From positions 1,984,001-2,048,000 of the forward strand of contig JALJCS010000054.1 of NCBI GenBank assembly GCA_023055355.1: a DNA stretch of 64,000 nucleotides. Direction: 5' to 3'. Source of the stretch: Agelaius tricolor (Eukaryota; Chordata; Aves; Passeriformes; Icteridae). How positions within the stretch are numbered: the first letter of the stretch is position 1; each line of letters opens with the position of its first letter. Of the stretch, positions 63,415 through 64,000 are shown one piece after another. The notes under the pieces are model-generated. The model was not told the origin of the DNA. It did not search any database and saw only the letters and a program-made list of their open reading frames with translations. Both the position numbers and the translations under genes were made by a program.

Positions 63415-64000
63415 AGAGCCCTGGAGGGGCTGGAGCGTGGCCAGGGCAGGAACAGAGCTGGGCAGGGGCTGGAGAATCCCTGAGGGAGCCGGGCAGGGCC
63501 TGGAGAATCCCTGAGGGAGCCGGGCAGGGGCTGCAGAATCCCTGAGGGAGCCGGGCAGGGGCTGCAGAATCCCTGAGGGAGCCGGGCAGGGGCTGCAGAA
63601 TCCCTGAGGGAGCTGGGCAGGGGCTGCAGAATCCCTGAGGGAGCTGGGCAGGGGCTGCAGAATCCCTGAGGGAGCTGGGCAGGGGCTGCAGAATCCCTGA
63701 GGGAGCTGGGCAGGGGCTGCAGAATCCCTGAGGGAGCTGGGCAGGGGCTGCAGAATCCCTGAGGGAGCTGGGCAGGGGCTGCAGAATCCCTGAGGGAGCC
63801 GGGCAGGGGCTGCAGAATCCCTGAGGGAGCTGGGCAGGGGCTCAGCCTGGAGCAAAGGAGGCTCAGGGGGCCCTTGTGGCTCTGCACAGCTCCTGCCAGG
63901 AGGGCACAGCCGGGGGGATTTGGGATCTTATCCCAGGGAACAGGGACAGGAGCAGAGGGAACGGCCTCAGGGGAGCTCAGGGTGGGCACTGGGAGGAATT
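63415..64000 (+). mobile_element. CR1 3' end with internal 31-bp tandem expansion, second copy
   Basis: The left phrase GGGGCTGGAGCGTGGCCAGG is followed by about twelve 31-bp units (63455-63840). The CR1 continuation GGCTCAGCCTGGAGCAAAGG then runs to the end of the window, where the element is cut. The last 160 bp are nearly identical to 13930-14095. 62931-63414 is unique sequence with nothing recognised. Confidence 0.85.

Overview
This is a window of vertebrate nuclear DNA, most likely from a songbird and probably from a GC-rich microchromosome. Three things point there. Five split genes with GT-AG introns lie in the same order and orientation as the block SMYD5 - PRADC1 - CCT7 - FBXO41 - EGR4 on human 2p13. 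The interspersed repeats are avian CR1 LINE tails and LTRs of a kind I associate with passerine endogenous retroviruses. The introns are short, GC-rich and packed with minisatellites.

Layout. 1-1473: last coding exons of SMYD5 (+). 3371-6808: PRADC1 (-), complete, tail-to-tail with SMYD5. 7095-21803: CCT7 (+), complete in 12 coding exons, head-to-head with PRADC1 over a 286-bp CpG-rich bidirectional promoter. 23466-45083: FBXO41 (-), complete coding sequence in 12 exons with a 3'UTR that may reach 4.7 kb, tail-to-tail with CCT7. 46.6-48.4 kb: CpG island that probably holds the FBXO41 promoter. 52036-53782: EGR4 (-), two coding exons with a TATA box and CRE/CArG immediate-early promoter at about 54.24-54.36 kb. 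54.4-64.0 kb: no gene recognised, only arrays, CR1 pieces and one orphan CpG-rich stretch. ALMS1, the next gene in mammals, was not found.

The exon models were built by hand from splice sites, codon phase and remembered family sequences. All four complete genes close in phase: PRADC1 183 aa, CCT7 546 aa, FBXO41 810 aa, EGR4 482 aa. The genes do not form a pathway. They cover a SET-domain methyltransferase, a secreted PA-domain protein, a chaperonin subunit, a neuronal F-box protein and an immediate-early transcription factor.

The most unusual signal is how the minisatellites relate to gene structure. Ten of the eleven FBXO41 introns carry a tandem array. In at least four places the repeated unit is itself a copy of a functional gene boundary: the donor of PRADC1 exon 4, the donor of FBXO41 exon 4, the acceptor of CCT7 exon 12, and the CCT7 stop codon. 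These arrays lay strings of near-identical decoy splice sites next to the real ones. A CR1 subfamily with an internal 31-bp expansion (two copies, with about 7 and about 12 units) is a second unusual structure.
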